From assembly GCA_027575805.1 (NCBI GenBank), contig JANBPU010000006.1, forward strand, positions 242,344-306,343: 64,000 nucleotides of DNA, read 5' to 3'. Made by a program: the position numbers and the translations under genes. The stretch is from Mycoemilia scoparia (Eukaryota; Kickxellomycota; Kickxellomycetes; Kickxellales; Kickxellaceae). Positions within the stretch are counted from its first letter, which is position 1. Each line of letters opens with the position of its first letter. The notes beneath the pieces are model-generated. The model saw only the letters and a program-made list of their open reading frames with translations. It made no database searches and had not been told where the DNA came from. Positions 45,253-57,111 of this stretch are shown here, piece by piece.

Positions 45253-45496
45253 TATCAGATTTCATTGGGCATAAACAAAAGTGTGCTTCCAGAGATTTAA
45301 CATGAAGGGCTTAGGATTGGGTCAAAATCCAAGAACATATTTCTGTCTATTTCACACCTAATCAGCAGCGAAACTTCACCATATATATCGTCAATATAGA
45401 TATAAATATAATATAATTTGTGAATTGCAGGAATTAGACTGAAGCTAAGAAGAATATATGAAAGATGGTCGTAATCAAAAAATCAACATAGAGTAT

Positions 45497-46840
45497 CTAC
45501 CAGCCGCGGTTCTCCAGGCGCTCCTTGTCTTGAAGTGAGTCACAGTTGATACCAACCATGGGGACGCCGAGATCCTCGCTGACCTCAGCAAGAACCTTGG
45601 CGTCGTTGAAGTGAGTCACAGCCTGGACGATGGCGCGGGCACGCTTGGCGGGATCACCGCTCTTGAAGATGCCAGAGCCAACAAAGACACCGTCACAGCC
45701 AAGTTGCATCATCATAGCGGCATCGGCGGGAGTAGCAACACCACCGGCGGCGAAATTGACAACAGGGAGACGGCCGAGCTTGGCGGTTTCCTTGAGGAGT
45801 TCATATGGGGCACCGAGCTCCTTGGCATAGGTGAAAAGTTCTTGGTTGGTCATGGTGGTGGCACGGCGGATCTGGCTCTCAATGGTACGGTTATGACGGA
45901 CAGCCTGGACAACATCACCAGTACCTGCCTCACCCTTTGTACGGATCATAGCAGCACCCTCGGCGACACGGCGAAGAGCCTCACCAAGGTTGCGAGCACC
46001 GCAAACAAAGGGAACCTTGAAATCATGCTTGTTGATGTGGTGCTCGTCATCAGCGGGAGTAAGGACCTCACTCTCATCAATGTAATCAGTACCGATAGCC
46101 TCAATGATCTATAGATCAGCAGAACAGCGGAAGGTTAGATATATATATATATACATATTTATGTATATGGCAGAATCTCTTCTAAAAGTGTACCAGAATA
46201 ATGTCTCCAACCCCAGTCTAAAATGTACGGCTTATGGGCCACCAAATTTACTGGGGGCATAAGGGTACAGAATTGATAATCTCTTTTAATGGAGAACCTC
46301 CAATATGACTAATAAAAAACATTCTCTGGTAGCATCTCGATAAGAAGGAATAATGGGAGACATCAGTTTTTCTTCTGGTGAACCTACCTGAGCTTCGACA
46401 AAGTGGCCAATACGGACTTTGGCCATGACAGGGATAGTAACAGCTTCGCAGATCTCCTTGATCATTCTTGGATCGGACATACGGGCAACACCACCGTCCT
46501 TGCGGATATCAGCAGGGACACGCTCGAGAGCCATGACAGCGCAGGCACCGGCTTCTTCGGCAATACGAGCCTGCTCGACATTTACGACGTCCATGATAAC
46601 ACCGCCCTAAAATGCGCCACAAAATACAGTTACATATTAGTATAGACGATCCGGGCTTATGGCAAACTATTTTTATTTTAAAAATACTGGTATAGCCAAG
46701 GACAGAAAATGACCAGGCAGGTATACCTTGAGCATCTGTGCAAGGCCAGCCTTGACTTTGAAGGAGTCAGCCTGAGCCTGAGAGTCAGCGGAAACAGCAG
46801 CTTGGCTGGTGAGGTTTTGTGGGGCCTGGAACTGAGACAT
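45497..46840 (-). CDS. SNZ1: Pyridoxal 5'-phosphate synthase, Pdx1/Snz subunit
   Basis: A 314-residue PLP synthase subunit that condenses ribose-5-phosphate, glyceraldehyde-3-phosphate and glutamine-derived ammonia. Exons: 46840-46727, 46606-46388 and 46108-45497. Catalytic features are intact: Asp44 in GGVIMDVV, Lys101 in MAKVRIGHF (first Schiff base) and Lys169 in [11 protein letters not shown] (second). Further signatures are [37 protein letters not shown] and [15 protein letters not shown]. The family's usual C-terminus is present, ending in MVGINCDSL and RLENRGW. The partner glutaminase (Pdx2/Sno) is not in the window. Intron 2 contains a family B element. Intron-poor 3' coding exon has strong, high-expression-like codon choice. 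Confidence 0.96.
46165..46306. mobile_element. MITE-like family B copy inside PDX1 intron 2
   Basis: About 142 bp with imperfect terminal inverted repeats: ATATGGCAGAATCTCTTCTA at the left, and the reverse complement of the right end reads ATATTGGAGGTTCTCCATTA, both followed by AAAG. It occupies half of the 279-nt intron 46109-46387, next to a TA-repeat at 46139-46153. Confidence 0.75.
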
Positions 46841-48376
46841 GGTATATTTATGAGGAAAGAGTAGTAGCAGTAGTATATAGGCTAGAAATAAAAGAGAGAT
46901 AAAAGAGAAACAAGCGAGTTAGTGGAAATAAAAGAGCCTAGATCGGCCCTGATTCTGGCGCAGAGTTGGGATTTAAGTATCCTTGTGTTTCAACCACAGG
47001 ATCCGAGCTGGATACATGACTATTGAAGGGTCATAGTGGCAGAGGGACACTCTTCTTGGGTCTCCCTCACAATGTTTTTTGGCGCTGATCAGACACGCGC
47101 CAATGACAGTATCTTCGCTAGTCGCTGACCAATCCAAAAATGGCCACTCGTCTATCCCACATTTCATCCCCCTTTTCTGGACTTTACATCGTTCACCTCC
47201 CTTGTTCCTGCGCCTGTTTAGAAAAGCGTTTTTTGCTAAGGCCAGGTGCACGATGTTTGGTGTAGCGGGCATTCTAAATAAGCGTAGGTTCGGAGCAATG
47301 CCTCATCATCGCTACGGTATGACATACCAGCTGCATGTATTCTTCCCTCGCCTCCTACACACGCCCTCTCCCTTGTACTTGGGAAAGTGCGGATCGAGCA
47401 TTGGTTGCATGGCCAACGATACATGCGTCTTGATTCATCAATGCCATTTTTTACTATTACTGTAATATACTGCGGCCCCAAGAGCTGGTCGCCACTTATA
47501 CGAGACATAGTTTAGGCTGAACAACCCCCCACGACCTTTAAAGCCTCGACGTGTTGTGCTTGATGGAGTTTAGAGTCCCGATCTGTTAGTAACAGGATAC
47601 CCAGTCAGAAGCCATTGTTGAGAAATGGCAGAAAGTTTCCTAGATTATATTGTTTAAATTATCGTTATTGCAAGTGGTATCTAAGTAGTTATTCTCCGTT
47701 ATTGCTGCCAGTATCGGCAAGTCAGCACTATAGCCAAACAAAAGCCTATTTCGATTATTTTGTGAGTACCAGTAACAAACCCATGGTGATAATTGGCATT
47801 ACACCCTCATCAAAATACAACTATAGCAGCAAGCTGGCATTCGGTACCACCCAGTAGCATATGCTTATACCCTGTTTTGCTAAAGGGCAGATCGCATTAT
47901 TAGCTGTTACAGCCTCTTTAATAAGTCACTGCGAGATTATTTGGCTAGCTCACATAAAAATGAACACAGCTAATATCTGACCACAAGCGAAATCCCACTA
48001 ATTCTAAATCCCAATCCGTGTTAGGCAAAAAGGGCCCTGGGAAATTTGACGGTAGAACGTATAAAGGCACAGTTTTTAGTAACAACCTGTTCACTGCCAG
48101 CTTTTTTATGATCACAAACTACCTTCAACAGTGTGATTTTACTTGAAAAGAGCAACTCTGTTAAGGGGTTGGGGTTATAATTGTGCACAATCAAACAAGC
48201 CGAGATCAGATTGTTTAATCATGATTTTTGGTGATATTTAAAAAAAATACACATACGCATTTTGGTTTGGGATTTAAGCATCCTCTTCTTGTCTTTTTGT
48301 ATTGATACACCGTTTTTGCTAATACGGATAAAATCTCGTAAACCTATAAAATCATTGTTTTGACCGATATATCATA
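46841..48376. other. Divergent intergenic space, 1.5 kb
   Basis: Lies between PDX1 (-) and the 80-residue ORF (+). Open frames at 47079-47465 and 46973-47272 overlap on opposite strands, and neither shows a domain. Two GGGATTTAAG words (near 46973 and 48271) flank the space, one beside each gene, but the significance is unknown. Confidence 0.5.
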
Positions 48377-48619
48377 ATGAAGGACCTCCAGCGCCCACTC
48401 AAATTCGAAATAGCCTCAACTAGAAATGTTGAAACAGCACAATGCTTGAGGCTGCTTGAGAATTTTCTAAACAACGAGGTTGGTGCTCAGTCGGCTGCCC
48501 CCGGCGTTATCCAACAATTGTCTGGTTTAAGCTCTAGTTTGGCCAAGTCTACTAAGCCCCAAAACAAGCAGAGCGGCCAATCTGATGACAGCGATGACAG
48601 CGGCAACGATGAAAACTAG
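48377..48619 (+). CDS. Small acidic-tailed orphan protein (80 aa)
   Basis: An intact ATG-started frame with balanced codon use and a two-part layout. A plausible helical N-half (FEIASTRNVETAQCLRLLEN) is followed by a Ser/Gln/Lys linker and an acidic tail (SDDSDDSGNDEN). No signal peptide or membrane segment is seen. Acidic tails of this type are common in small nuclear or chaperone-like proteins, but no family is recognised. It precedes the methyltransferase gene by 445 bp in tandem. It could be a complete small gene or one exon of a larger one. Confidence 0.55.
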   Translation: MKDLQRPLKFEIASTRNVETAQCLRLLENFLNNEVGAQSAAPGVIQQLSGLSSSLAKSTKPQNKQSGQSDDSDDSGNDEN

Positions 48620-49064
48620 TGTTATAGCTCAAAGAGTATACCATGCAGCACAATTATCAGCGCTGACGTTGGCATCGGTGTGAGCAGAACAATTCATATT
48701 CCAGAGTCATGGAGAAGATAAATCGATTGGCGACACCTAAAATATCCTTTGCTGCTGATGTTAAAACGTACAGCTTTACTGCTGAAATATTCAATTTTGT
48801 CCTTTTTGTAAATAATAAATGCTTCTTTTGTTGTGATATGTCCAAGATTACAAAATGGCATGCGTGAAAATGCAAGTGTTGAATGATCTGCTAGAGAGAA
48901 CATGTTTATAACTATTCCCCATAATCATTATTGGACATGGCTAAGCAGCCTTTTTGGCAATGTTTACACCGGTATTAATATCAACAATGGTTATTGTGAA
49001 CCTGTATGTCCTTTGGAGGTAGATTAGTTAGAGTCAATTGAGATCGGGGTGAGTATTGGAAACA
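48620..49064. other. Intergenic between orphan and methyltransferase
   Basis: 445 bp, AT-rich toward the middle. Short minus-strand frames here have no support. Confidence 0.6.
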
Positions 49065-50384
49065 ATGGATATAGAACAGCAGCAATATCTGGAATCGCCT
49101 CATGGGCATGATAAAACTCATGACTCGAGAGTTCCAGTTGATGACCAAGCTCTCGAAGCTTGGATGGATCCTACAAGCCACCACAACAATCATAAGGGCG
49201 AGGAGGAAAAGTCGTTGAGCAATAAAGAGGCTGAATATTGGGCTATTCAGGATGTAAAGGCGGCATTTTTGTACTACAAAACCTATACAATCAATACATG
49301 TGTCCGCCATCGTCTTCGGGCTATTGATGCACTTTCAGAAAGGCATCGCAATCTCGTTAGCAAGGCTGGCACCATCGACAAGATATTTCGTATTGAGAAG
49401 GCCATACGCGCAAACGATTGTCTTTTGCATAGGATCCTTGCCATAAATGGGGGTATAATGCCCGATGAAAGTAGCCTAAATTGTGAACCCGAGCCAGCAC
49501 AACAATCAGATATTATACCTCGAGATCAAGTTAGAAGGTTCTTCAAAAAGAGACAGCAGCAAGGATTACTTCCAGCAAAGGAGCATCACATCGACAAGTT
49601 AAGGAGTACATTCCGCCAGTTTGTCCGTGATTGGTCTGAGGAGGGCAAGGTAGAAAGAGATAGCACGTATGGCCCTCTTTTGGATGAGCTGGAATACCAA
49701 TTCAGCCATCTCAATTTCCAGGGCAAGGCAGGGGTTAGCGTGCTCGTTCCAGGAGCAGGTCTTGGAAGGTTGGCGCTCGAGATTGCTGATCGTGGCTACA
49801 GCTGCCAGGGAAACGAATTCTCGTATTTCATGCTCTTTTCATCAAACTTCATTCTAAACTACTCTTTGCGTAAGGAGCAGTATGCAGTGTATCCCTATAT
49901 CCACTCGCTTTCAAACATCATTTCGATCGATTCACAGCTAAGAGCAGTCAAAATACCCGACGTTTTACCACAGAGCATGCTGGGATCCAATTCCCAGGCT
50001 AGCTTTTCGATGGTGGCCGGTGACTTTGTCGAGATCTATGGCGCAAATGATCAAGCTGAAAAGTGGGATGCCGTTGTGACTTGTTTCTTTATGGACACTG
50101 CCAAAAATGTCATGGATTATTTGGACACTCTGTGGAATTGCCTACGCCCTGGCGGTGTATGGATAAATCTTGGTCCATTGCTTTGGCATTTTGAAAACAT
50201 TCCTGGCGAGCAATCCATTGAGTTGTCACTAGAGGAGTTCTTGCATGTTGCGAAGGCAACCGGCTTTGTATTTGATGAGAAGAAATTCCGCACCAACATT
50301 CCGCTTTCCTACACCGCTGACATACAGAGCATGCTGGAGTACAAATACAAATGCTTCTTTACTGTTGCTCACAAACCAAAATAG
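49065..50384 (+). CDS. Carnosine N-methyltransferase-like (N2227 family)
   Basis: A 439-residue SAM-dependent methyltransferase of the N2227 family, whose human member CARNMT1 methylates histidine in carnosine; the natural fungal substrate is unclear. Single exon. Family markers: RHRLRAIDALSERHRNLVSK in the N-domain, DKLRSTFRQFVRDWSEEGK, the SAM-binding VLVPGAGLGRLALEIADRGY (about residues 225-244), then GNEFSYFMLFSSNFILN, IHSLSNI, MVAGDFVEIY, VVTCFFMDTAKNVMDYLDT and LRPGGVWINLGPLLWHFE. Length matches the human enzyme with a modest N-terminal extension. ATG 49065 is the first ATG in frame; upstream in-frame codons lack one. It is convergent with MSH6. Confidence 0.93.
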   Translation: MDIEQQQYLESPHGHDKTHDSRVPVDDQALEAWMDPTSHHNNHKGEEEKSLSNKEAEYWAIQDVKAAFLYYKTYTINTCVRHRLRAIDALSERHRNLVSKAGTIDKIFRIEKAIRANDCLLHRILAINGGIMPDESSLNCEPEPAQQSDIIPRDQVRRFFKKRQQQGLLPAKEHHIDKLRSTFRQFVRDWSEEGKVERDSTYGPLLDELEYQFSHLNFQGKAGVSVLVPGAGLGRLALEIADRGYSCQGNEFSYFMLFSSNFILNYSLRKEQYAVYPYIHSLSNIISIDSQLRAVKIPDVLPQSMLGSNSQASFSMVAGDFVEIYGANDQAEKWDAVVTCFFMDTAKNVMDYLDTLWNCLRPGGVWINLGPLLWHFENIPGEQSIELSLEEFLHVAKATGFVFDEKKFRTNIPLSYTADIQSMLEYKYKCFFTVAHKPK

Positions 50385-50525
50385 CATTCATAAACATATT
50401 AAATCGTTCACAAACAAAAGATGTTTAATAGAAAGCCTCAGAGTATATTTTTTAACCACCAAGAAACATACTGGTGGATAAATAAAAGACATTGAGTAAA
50501 AAGTAGAGAATGGAAAAGGTGGTTT

Positions 50526-53500
50526 TTAATGTTTTTGTGGTACTTTTTGTAGATCAAGATTGTGGATGCTTTTAGAAATATGGTCAACAAGGCATCCCCA
50601 GTACTGATTCTCATTAAACTGCGTCAAAGCATTTATGCCACCAATGCGGTCCAACAAAGCTGAGCTCCGGGAAACCTTGAAATCATTGGAAGACGACTCT
50701 TTTTGTTTCTTGGCCATTTTGGACAACCTGATGAGGTTGGCAAAGTCGCTCTGCAAAGTCAGTGGCATGGTATTTGAATACTGTAGCTTATCCGTAGATT
50801 GGGATAGCTGGGTGCCGGGTGCATGTTTTGGATTCTTTAGGCGATTTCTTAGACCGTGTTCAAACTTTTCTGCCACCATCTCAGCATTTTTGACAACTTC
50901 AAGTGGAACACCAGCCATAGCAGCAACATTCATACCGTGGGATCTCGGAGCTATGCCACTTCTTAGCTTATACAAAAATGTCACTCTGTGTTCCTGTTCA
51001 TTGACTGCGCAGGCCATATGCATTGGACGAACATGAGGTTCAACAGATGCCTTTGAGGCAGCCAAGATCTCTTGATTTTTCTGACCGACCTTACTTTCAT
51101 GGTTAACGCAGCCAAGACCATCAGCAAGCATACCATAGTGAGTAGAGAAAATTCCCAAGCAGCCCAAGCGCGCTGCTATTGAATGAAGTACACCGAATGC
51201 AACAGCTTCGCCGTCATGAGTGCTCGTACCTCGGCCAAGTTCATCAACAGCAACAAAGGAGTGTGGTGTGGCATGTCTGAGTAAAGTAGATGTTTCTGCC
51301 AACTCTACCATGAAGGTCGATTGTCCACTAAGAAGATGGTCGCGTGCGCCAATGCGAGTAAACAGGCGGTCCACTGGAGTCATTATGGCTTGGGAAGCAG
51401 GGACATAGCAGCCAAGCTGTGCCAATATAATTCCCAAACACACTTGGCGTAGAAGAGTAGATTTTCCACCCATATTAGGACCAGTCAACAGCACCATTGT
51501 TGCTCCATCATTTTGTTCATTTTCGTATTCCTTTGGAGGCTGTCCCAAAATGATATCATTAGGTACGAAATCGCGAGAGCTCTGAGAAGCGGCCAAGGAA
51601 ACACAGGGATGTCGCAGATCTTTAAATTGAAGATAGCTGGGGGTTCTGCTTGGAGATCCGTTCGTTTTGTTGATATCAATGAATTGTGGCCTGCAATATG
51701 GCATTCCAAGAGAAACAGAGGAATGTGCGAGTGATCTTAGGGCATCGATTTCTGACACTATCTGAATGGCCTTCATCCAAATGGGGTATGAACGATCAAA
51801 CTGGGCATAGACTCTAGCTTGGGCTTCGCGCAACACCATGTTTTCAGTTTCTACAGCCTCGGCATGTTCCTTTGTTTTTTCCACCAGTCCCGGAGACCAG
51901 TAGCGGTGGACCTTTTTATTTGCTGATAAACGGGCATAGTTCTTGGGTGGCTGGATGGAAAGCGGAAATTCGAGTTGGTTTATCTCCTTTCCAATGCTTC
52001 GATAAACTATCTCTGAGGAGTGATATTTTTCCCTATGCTCTTTGAGGTGATTTGCAAACCATTTGTCTAATTCAGACAGTGTTTCTTTGACGCTGTCATA
52101 TTCTTTATCAAGGCCAATACTAGGAACAATAATTCCCTCTGTTTCAGCACGAATGCGGTCAAATCCGTGGCGGAATTTATCAAGAAGCCGTGGAAGCTCT
52201 TTAGGGTAAGACTTCAAAAGCGTGTTTAGCCTTCCGACTTTTTCTACCTCGGGATGTTTCGACATTTCTTGCATAAAGTTGGTAATTGTGTCTAAACAGT
52301 CTAGGAGGTTGATCCAGTCCTTGACACGGCAAGATCCAGCATGAATGCGACTGAGTAAACGCTCCATATCGGGTATGCGGCGTAGACTGTCTTCAATGAG
52401 CCTACTGATCTCTGGATTATTTATAAAGGCCTCAACAACATCAAGACGTTCATTGATAGAATCAATGTTTCTTAGAGGGTGACAGACCCATCTTCGAAGC
52501 AATCTTTTGCCAAATGGTGTAATGGCGTGATTAATGAGAGAGAATAATGTTCCCTCTTCAGCAGCTGTGGTCTGGCTAGACATAAGTGTGGTTAAAGAAG
52601 CCTGGTTTCCAGCTCTACTTTCAGAGGATAGTGAAAAGAGATCGAGATTGCTCATGGTGGGTCCATCTAGGATGAGCGAAGTAGCTTCTTGAATTGGTTT
52701 GTAGTTGCTAAAGTTGCCCAAAGACACAAGCTCCCTGTCAAGCTTGAGGGATTTCAGGTAGGAAATAAGGCCGCCAATAGCACATAGCTCTAGTGGATTA
52801 TTAATGGCCTCAATCAAGGGCTCTGGCCAGTCTTTCATTTCCTTGTGGTTGCCCTCGCTGTCCACAAAGTATTTGGCAGCCTCAAGTTCATTTTTAGTTG
52901 TGTAGTAATCCCAAAAATCTACCCTAGGTTTGAGTCCATTCCAAAGGGTATTGGGACCACAGTTGTTCTTTAAGGCGCGCCAGGTGGCAGGAGTCAGACC
53001 TCCCATACCATCCCAAGCAACAGTAGTGGATTCACTCATGGCTGATGTAGATTTAGTCAAACTTCTTTTAGAGGTGTTTGCTCCACCCAGGACATAAATG
53101 ACTTCACGAGGATGGATCTGTACTAAGAGGGTCTCAAGAAGACTACGGTGCTCATCATCATCATTGATTATACAAGACCAAAATTGAGCCGTTGAAGTAT
53201 CAACAAAGGCAATTCCAAAATTGGGGCCGTTTGTGGTAGATTCTTCGCTGTCAGTGTTTTCTGGCCATGATTCAACTATCGCCATACAATATGTTGCAAG
53301 GTCATGGCTGAGCATACGTGGGTCAACAAGGGTACCCGCAGTGAGTACAGCAGTCAGCTCACGCCTAATGAGCTTTTCTTCTTTCTTTGATTTTTTATCA
53401 TTTCTCTCGCGCATAGTTTTACCGATTGCAGTTTCCAACTGATCAACTTTTGCGACCTTGTAGCCACGAGCAATAAACTGTGAAGCCCAATTCTCAAATG

Positions 53501-55204
53501 ACATTTCTGGCACTCCAGCCATTCGCATATTGACTCTATCTGTCATTTTGAGATCAAACTCTTTATGAGCAATGTCCGCATCCTTCTCATAGAGCTCAAA
53601 GAATTTGCCTTTCTTGAAGAAAACCACAGAGTCCCAGTACTTGGTCTTTATATCCCAGAATTGCTTCTCAAAAGGCGTAAACTTTTTCCATGCTTCTGGT
53701 GGAATGTACAGCGTCTGTTTGTCATATCCTGGCTCTCCAGGTCTACGACCTTGGATGTCCTGGATATCTTCCAACCATGGATAACGGCGCTCACCATCCT
53801 TTTTGTTCGCATTGCTTCCAATTAGAGGAGTTCTTGGTGGAGTAGATGATCCATTGGAGTCGACGGTTAAGTTTTTGAAGCGAGATTTGCGAGGCGTTGA
53901 TGGAAGAGACCGTGATGCCATTGAGCTCAAAGAGAGCTCAGCCTCCAGTCCTTTTGATAGTGCAAAGCTTTTAAAGCGGGATGTTGCTAGGACATCCTCA
54001 TCATCAATATCGCGTTTGCCTGCTTTGCTAGTAAGTTTATTATTTATATTTGCCAGTGGCTCTTCCTCAGAATCTATAAAACAGATACAAGAAATATCAA
54101 GCATGTTGTTATAAAACAAAAAGGGTTTTGTTGCATACAAATATATCGTTATAGCAATTAATTTGACAAATTGTTAAACTTACCAGAGCCAGGTTTAAAG
54201 TCAACATCCGCATCATCATCATCATCACAGGCGCCGTAATCATCGTCTGAGTCCAACACTTGAGGCTTTGCCTTTGATAGCTTTTGGCGCTTCTTGTTTA
54301 TAAATTGTTCAAACCGTTTGGTAGACTCTGTACCAAGAGCCATCGAATCACCATTACTGCGGCCATTTGTCCCATTTGTGGTAGTATCTTGTTCGTCATC
54401 AGAATCTAACCTTTGCATGCGCTTTAGACCGCGCCTCTAAAAAATACCAAATGAATGAGAACTTTGCCTAATAACATTTTTATGAGATATTCACTAGACT
54501 CTTACCAGCGAGTTGGGATACGTGTGTCCCGAAGATTTTGGAAGCTTTTCGGCTTGCTCAAAAAGCTAGATTGGTTTAATACAGATGGCATCATCAAACT
54601 TTGAATAATATATGAAGGCACTGATAAAATAAACAATGAATGCTTACTGGGGTGTTGCTGCATATCGAATTCGATGAAACTTGAGACTGGTCTCTACTCA
54701 GGTGGTTGCCTCTTCCTGTATACTCAGTAAGCTAAATTAATCATAGAAAATGATATTAGCATTCAGCGATAAATAGAGATCTTTGAACGAATTTTTTAAG
54801 CAAAAGATAATGCTTACTGGAGCGTTGCTCTGTATTGAACTTGATGACACCTGATGTTGGCCTCTATTCAAGAGGTTGTTTTTCTTGCCTGCTTCTAGCA
54901 TACTGTTGGTAGTCGATTTACCATTCTCAATATCATCAGCCAGAGCTGAAAGTAGCCCATCATCTATAGCATTCATACCATCGCTATCGTATAGCTCGTC
55001 GGTGTCTTGCTTAATGAGGCTTGAAGTTTTATTTAGCGAAGGCGAAAGATTCTCATTGTTGTCTTTTACCCTTTGAGTACTTGGTGAGTTAAAGAATGAA
55101 AGCAATGAGGCCTGACGGACACTTTGGTTCTTTCTTTGAGATATTGGAGTAGTTGCGTTATTGCGGGTAGGCGTGTGTGGCCCTCCAGCAGTGTTTGAGG
55201 GCAT
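50526..55204 (-). CDS. MSH6: DNA mismatch repair protein Msh6
   Basis: A 1443-residue MutS homologue that with Msh2 recognises base-base mismatches. Exons: 55204-54818, 54731-54648, 54565-54506, 54436-54184 and 54073-50526. The N-terminus holds a PCNA-interacting box, QASLLSFF at residues 31-38. An acidic, Ser-rich unstructured region follows. The mismatch-binding Phe-X-Glu is present in GKFFELYEKDADI near residue 417, which marks Msh6 rather than Msh3. The ATPase has Walker A GPNMGGKST near 1126 and Walker B DELGRGTSTHDG near 1204. Exon 2 (28 codons) resembles the last 28 codons of exon 1 (see repeats). Frame closes across all introns. The protein is somewhat longer than yeast Msh6, mostly in the N-terminal region. 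Confidence 0.95.
54643..54728 (-). repeat. MSH6 exon 2, duplicate of exon 1 3' segment
   Basis: Exon 2 encodes GRGNHLSRDQSQVSSNSICS followed by NTP. The 3' end of exon 1 (54818-54905) encodes KKNNLLNRGQHQVSSSSIQS followed by NAP. The DNA is also alike, and both units end with the same splice donor context (CCA then GTAAGC). The two units lie 170 bp apart in direct orientation. Confidence 0.75.
54813..54905 (-). repeat. Partner copy of the MSH6 tandem segment, in exon 1
   Basis: Direct-repeat partner of 54643-54728. Shared words on the plus strand include TGCTTACTGG, GTTGCT, GAA.TTGATGA and GGC.TCTA.TCA. About 70% identity by eye. Confidence 0.7.
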
Positions 55205-55680
55205 ATTTAAAAGGCCTTGGAGAACAGTTGTTCGAATGTGAAGAAGACTTGAGTTTGTTTGTGCAAACACTAGGTAGTATTTTAGAATCAACAATGATTC
55301 ACCTGCGCATACTTGATTGTAGACTTTGATCTAATTGCCAATACAGCTTACTTTTCAAATGTAATTAGAGGTTTTTGACCACTCAGTTTTGGCCAAGTGG
55401 CATTTCAATGTGTCTTGGCCTAAAATAGTAACCTGTTTTTAAGTAAGGCTTACTCCGAATGCATCCAAACTACACTTCTTTAAATATCTCTTTTAACAGA
55501 TCTATCACTTTAATAACTTTATCCTTTATTTCTATCTCTTACTTTCGCTAATATATATATATATATATATATAATAACTTTCTATTAAAACCCATAAATA
55601 GACCAAGGCTAAATCAATAAGCCAAAAAAACAAACTAACGCGGGATTCCTGATCAGTAGCTGTGTATACTGTTTTTCAAA
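55205..55680. promoter_or_regulatory. Head-to-head promoter region, MSH6 (-) and SIL1 (+)
   Basis: 476 bp containing both promoters, with an uninterrupted TA-repeat at about 55550-55573. No specific binding site could be named. Confidence 0.5.
55550..55573. repeat. TA dinucleotide repeat in MSH6/SIL1 promoter
   Basis: About twelve AT/TA units within the shared upstream region. Confidence 0.85.
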
Positions 55681-56852
55681 ATGCTATTAATTAAACTCCT
55701 CACGGCTTCGATTTTTAGTTTAAAGTACGCTACAGCGTTCTATGCTAATGGTCATAAGCTTGGGGTCATAGACAAATTCCAGCTTGATACATACAACTCA
55801 ACAACCGACGAGCTGGATGTATTCCAGGCTACAAATGAATTCCGACTAGTGAAAGAAGGACAACATATTCCACCAGGTAAACTATTTCAATGCTAGATAA
55901 AGTTATGCTTAACTACAGTACTTCTTCAGAACTTTTATCTATATATGTTATGTTTTAATGTATTATAGGACTTCATGTCAAAATCGACATGCAGACCGGT
56001 CAACGATGGGCCAAGCTTGTAGACACCAATGAGCAGGGTAACTACCATAATGAACTAGTCATAAAAGACGACGACATAATTGAGCACAATGAGGCAAGAG
56101 AGGCTCCAAAGCTCACACAGCCAGAAAAGGAGGAAATATATGTACCATCTGATTACAGGATAGCTGTTGAAGAGCTCAATAGCTTTATCAAAGAAGTAGC
56201 TGATGGAGATGTTTCAAAGAGTGATGTCTCCGAAAAGCTTTCCGAGAAGCTCGAAGAATTCGAAGATTGGGTTCATGACATTAAGGCCGGATACACAGTT
56301 AGCCAGAATCGAGAATTCCTTGGACACTTGTTGGATCTATCAACTTTGACCAAATCTTGGCCCAAAGAATCATCTGTATTGGCTGCTAGAATAATTGGAT
56401 CTGCATTCCAAAACAATCCCTATGTGCATGATTCCGATGTTGATGCGTCAATTATCCCAAGATTTTTGGAGCAGCTTGAGTCAGAGAGCGACCAAAGGCT
56501 AGCATCAGCTTATATATACGCTATCAGCTCTCTTGTCAGAGCCAATACTGCCCTCCACAAAGAATTTCAGGAATTGCAAGGAATTAGCTTGTTGAGATCA
56601 ATCTTTGGAAAGAACTGGGCTGTTGATCGCAAGATCATTAATTTGGTAGTAGACTTCTTTGACCCCTCCAAGACATACTCTGGAGAAGCTGTTTTGTCAC
56701 CGAGGGATAAAGATGATGTCCGTAGCTGGTGTGCTGAGTTAAACAATCGCAGATCTGAGGAGGATCTGGCCCGAAGCACCAAACCAGAGTTTATACTCGA
56801 AGCACTAGAAAATCTCAAGACCAACTATCCCCATGAATGCACATTTGACTAA
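55681..56852 (+). CDS. SIL1: Sil1-type nucleotide exchange factor for ER Hsp70
   Basis: A 359-residue ER-lumen protein that releases ADP from BiP/Kar2. Exons 55681-55876 and 55969-56852. The N-terminus is a signal peptide (MLLIKLLTASIFSLKYATAF). Sil1 landmarks: ATNEFRLVKEGQHIPPG and LHVKIDMQTGQRWAKL (joined across the intron), then armadillo-like helices such as SQNREFLGHLLDLSTLTK, AARIIGSAFQNNP, SAYIYAISSLVRANTALHK and LLRSIFGKNWAVDRKIINLV. The C-terminus is HECTFD, without an HDEL-type retrieval signal. It shares its upstream region with MSH6 and is convergent with ATP4, 259 bp away. Confidence 0.9.
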
Positions 56853-57111
56853 TTTTGTTGGCTTGTAAAGCAGTCGCAATAGAAGTATATAATATTTGCA
56901 ACAAGAGTATCGTTCTATACACCACTTAGATCAATAGAATTTGTACCCTTTTCTCACTAAAGGGATCATAGCGATGTCATAACTATCACCAATAACTGAT
57001 GTACAAATAAATGGACTTATTAAAGTATCTTTGTGCTTATCGTGTTCAAATCTGGAGATAAAAGCTCTATGTATATATTGTCAAAGGTTCAGATATAAAG
57101 GCATTTTCAGC

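Larger units (their letters stand above)
44720..45496. other. Convergent intergenic, MTAP and PDX1
   Basis: Shared 3' region of 777 bp. It contains a family B element at 45073-45236, immediately followed by a TA-repeat at 45232-45252. No gene is seen. Confidence 0.65.
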
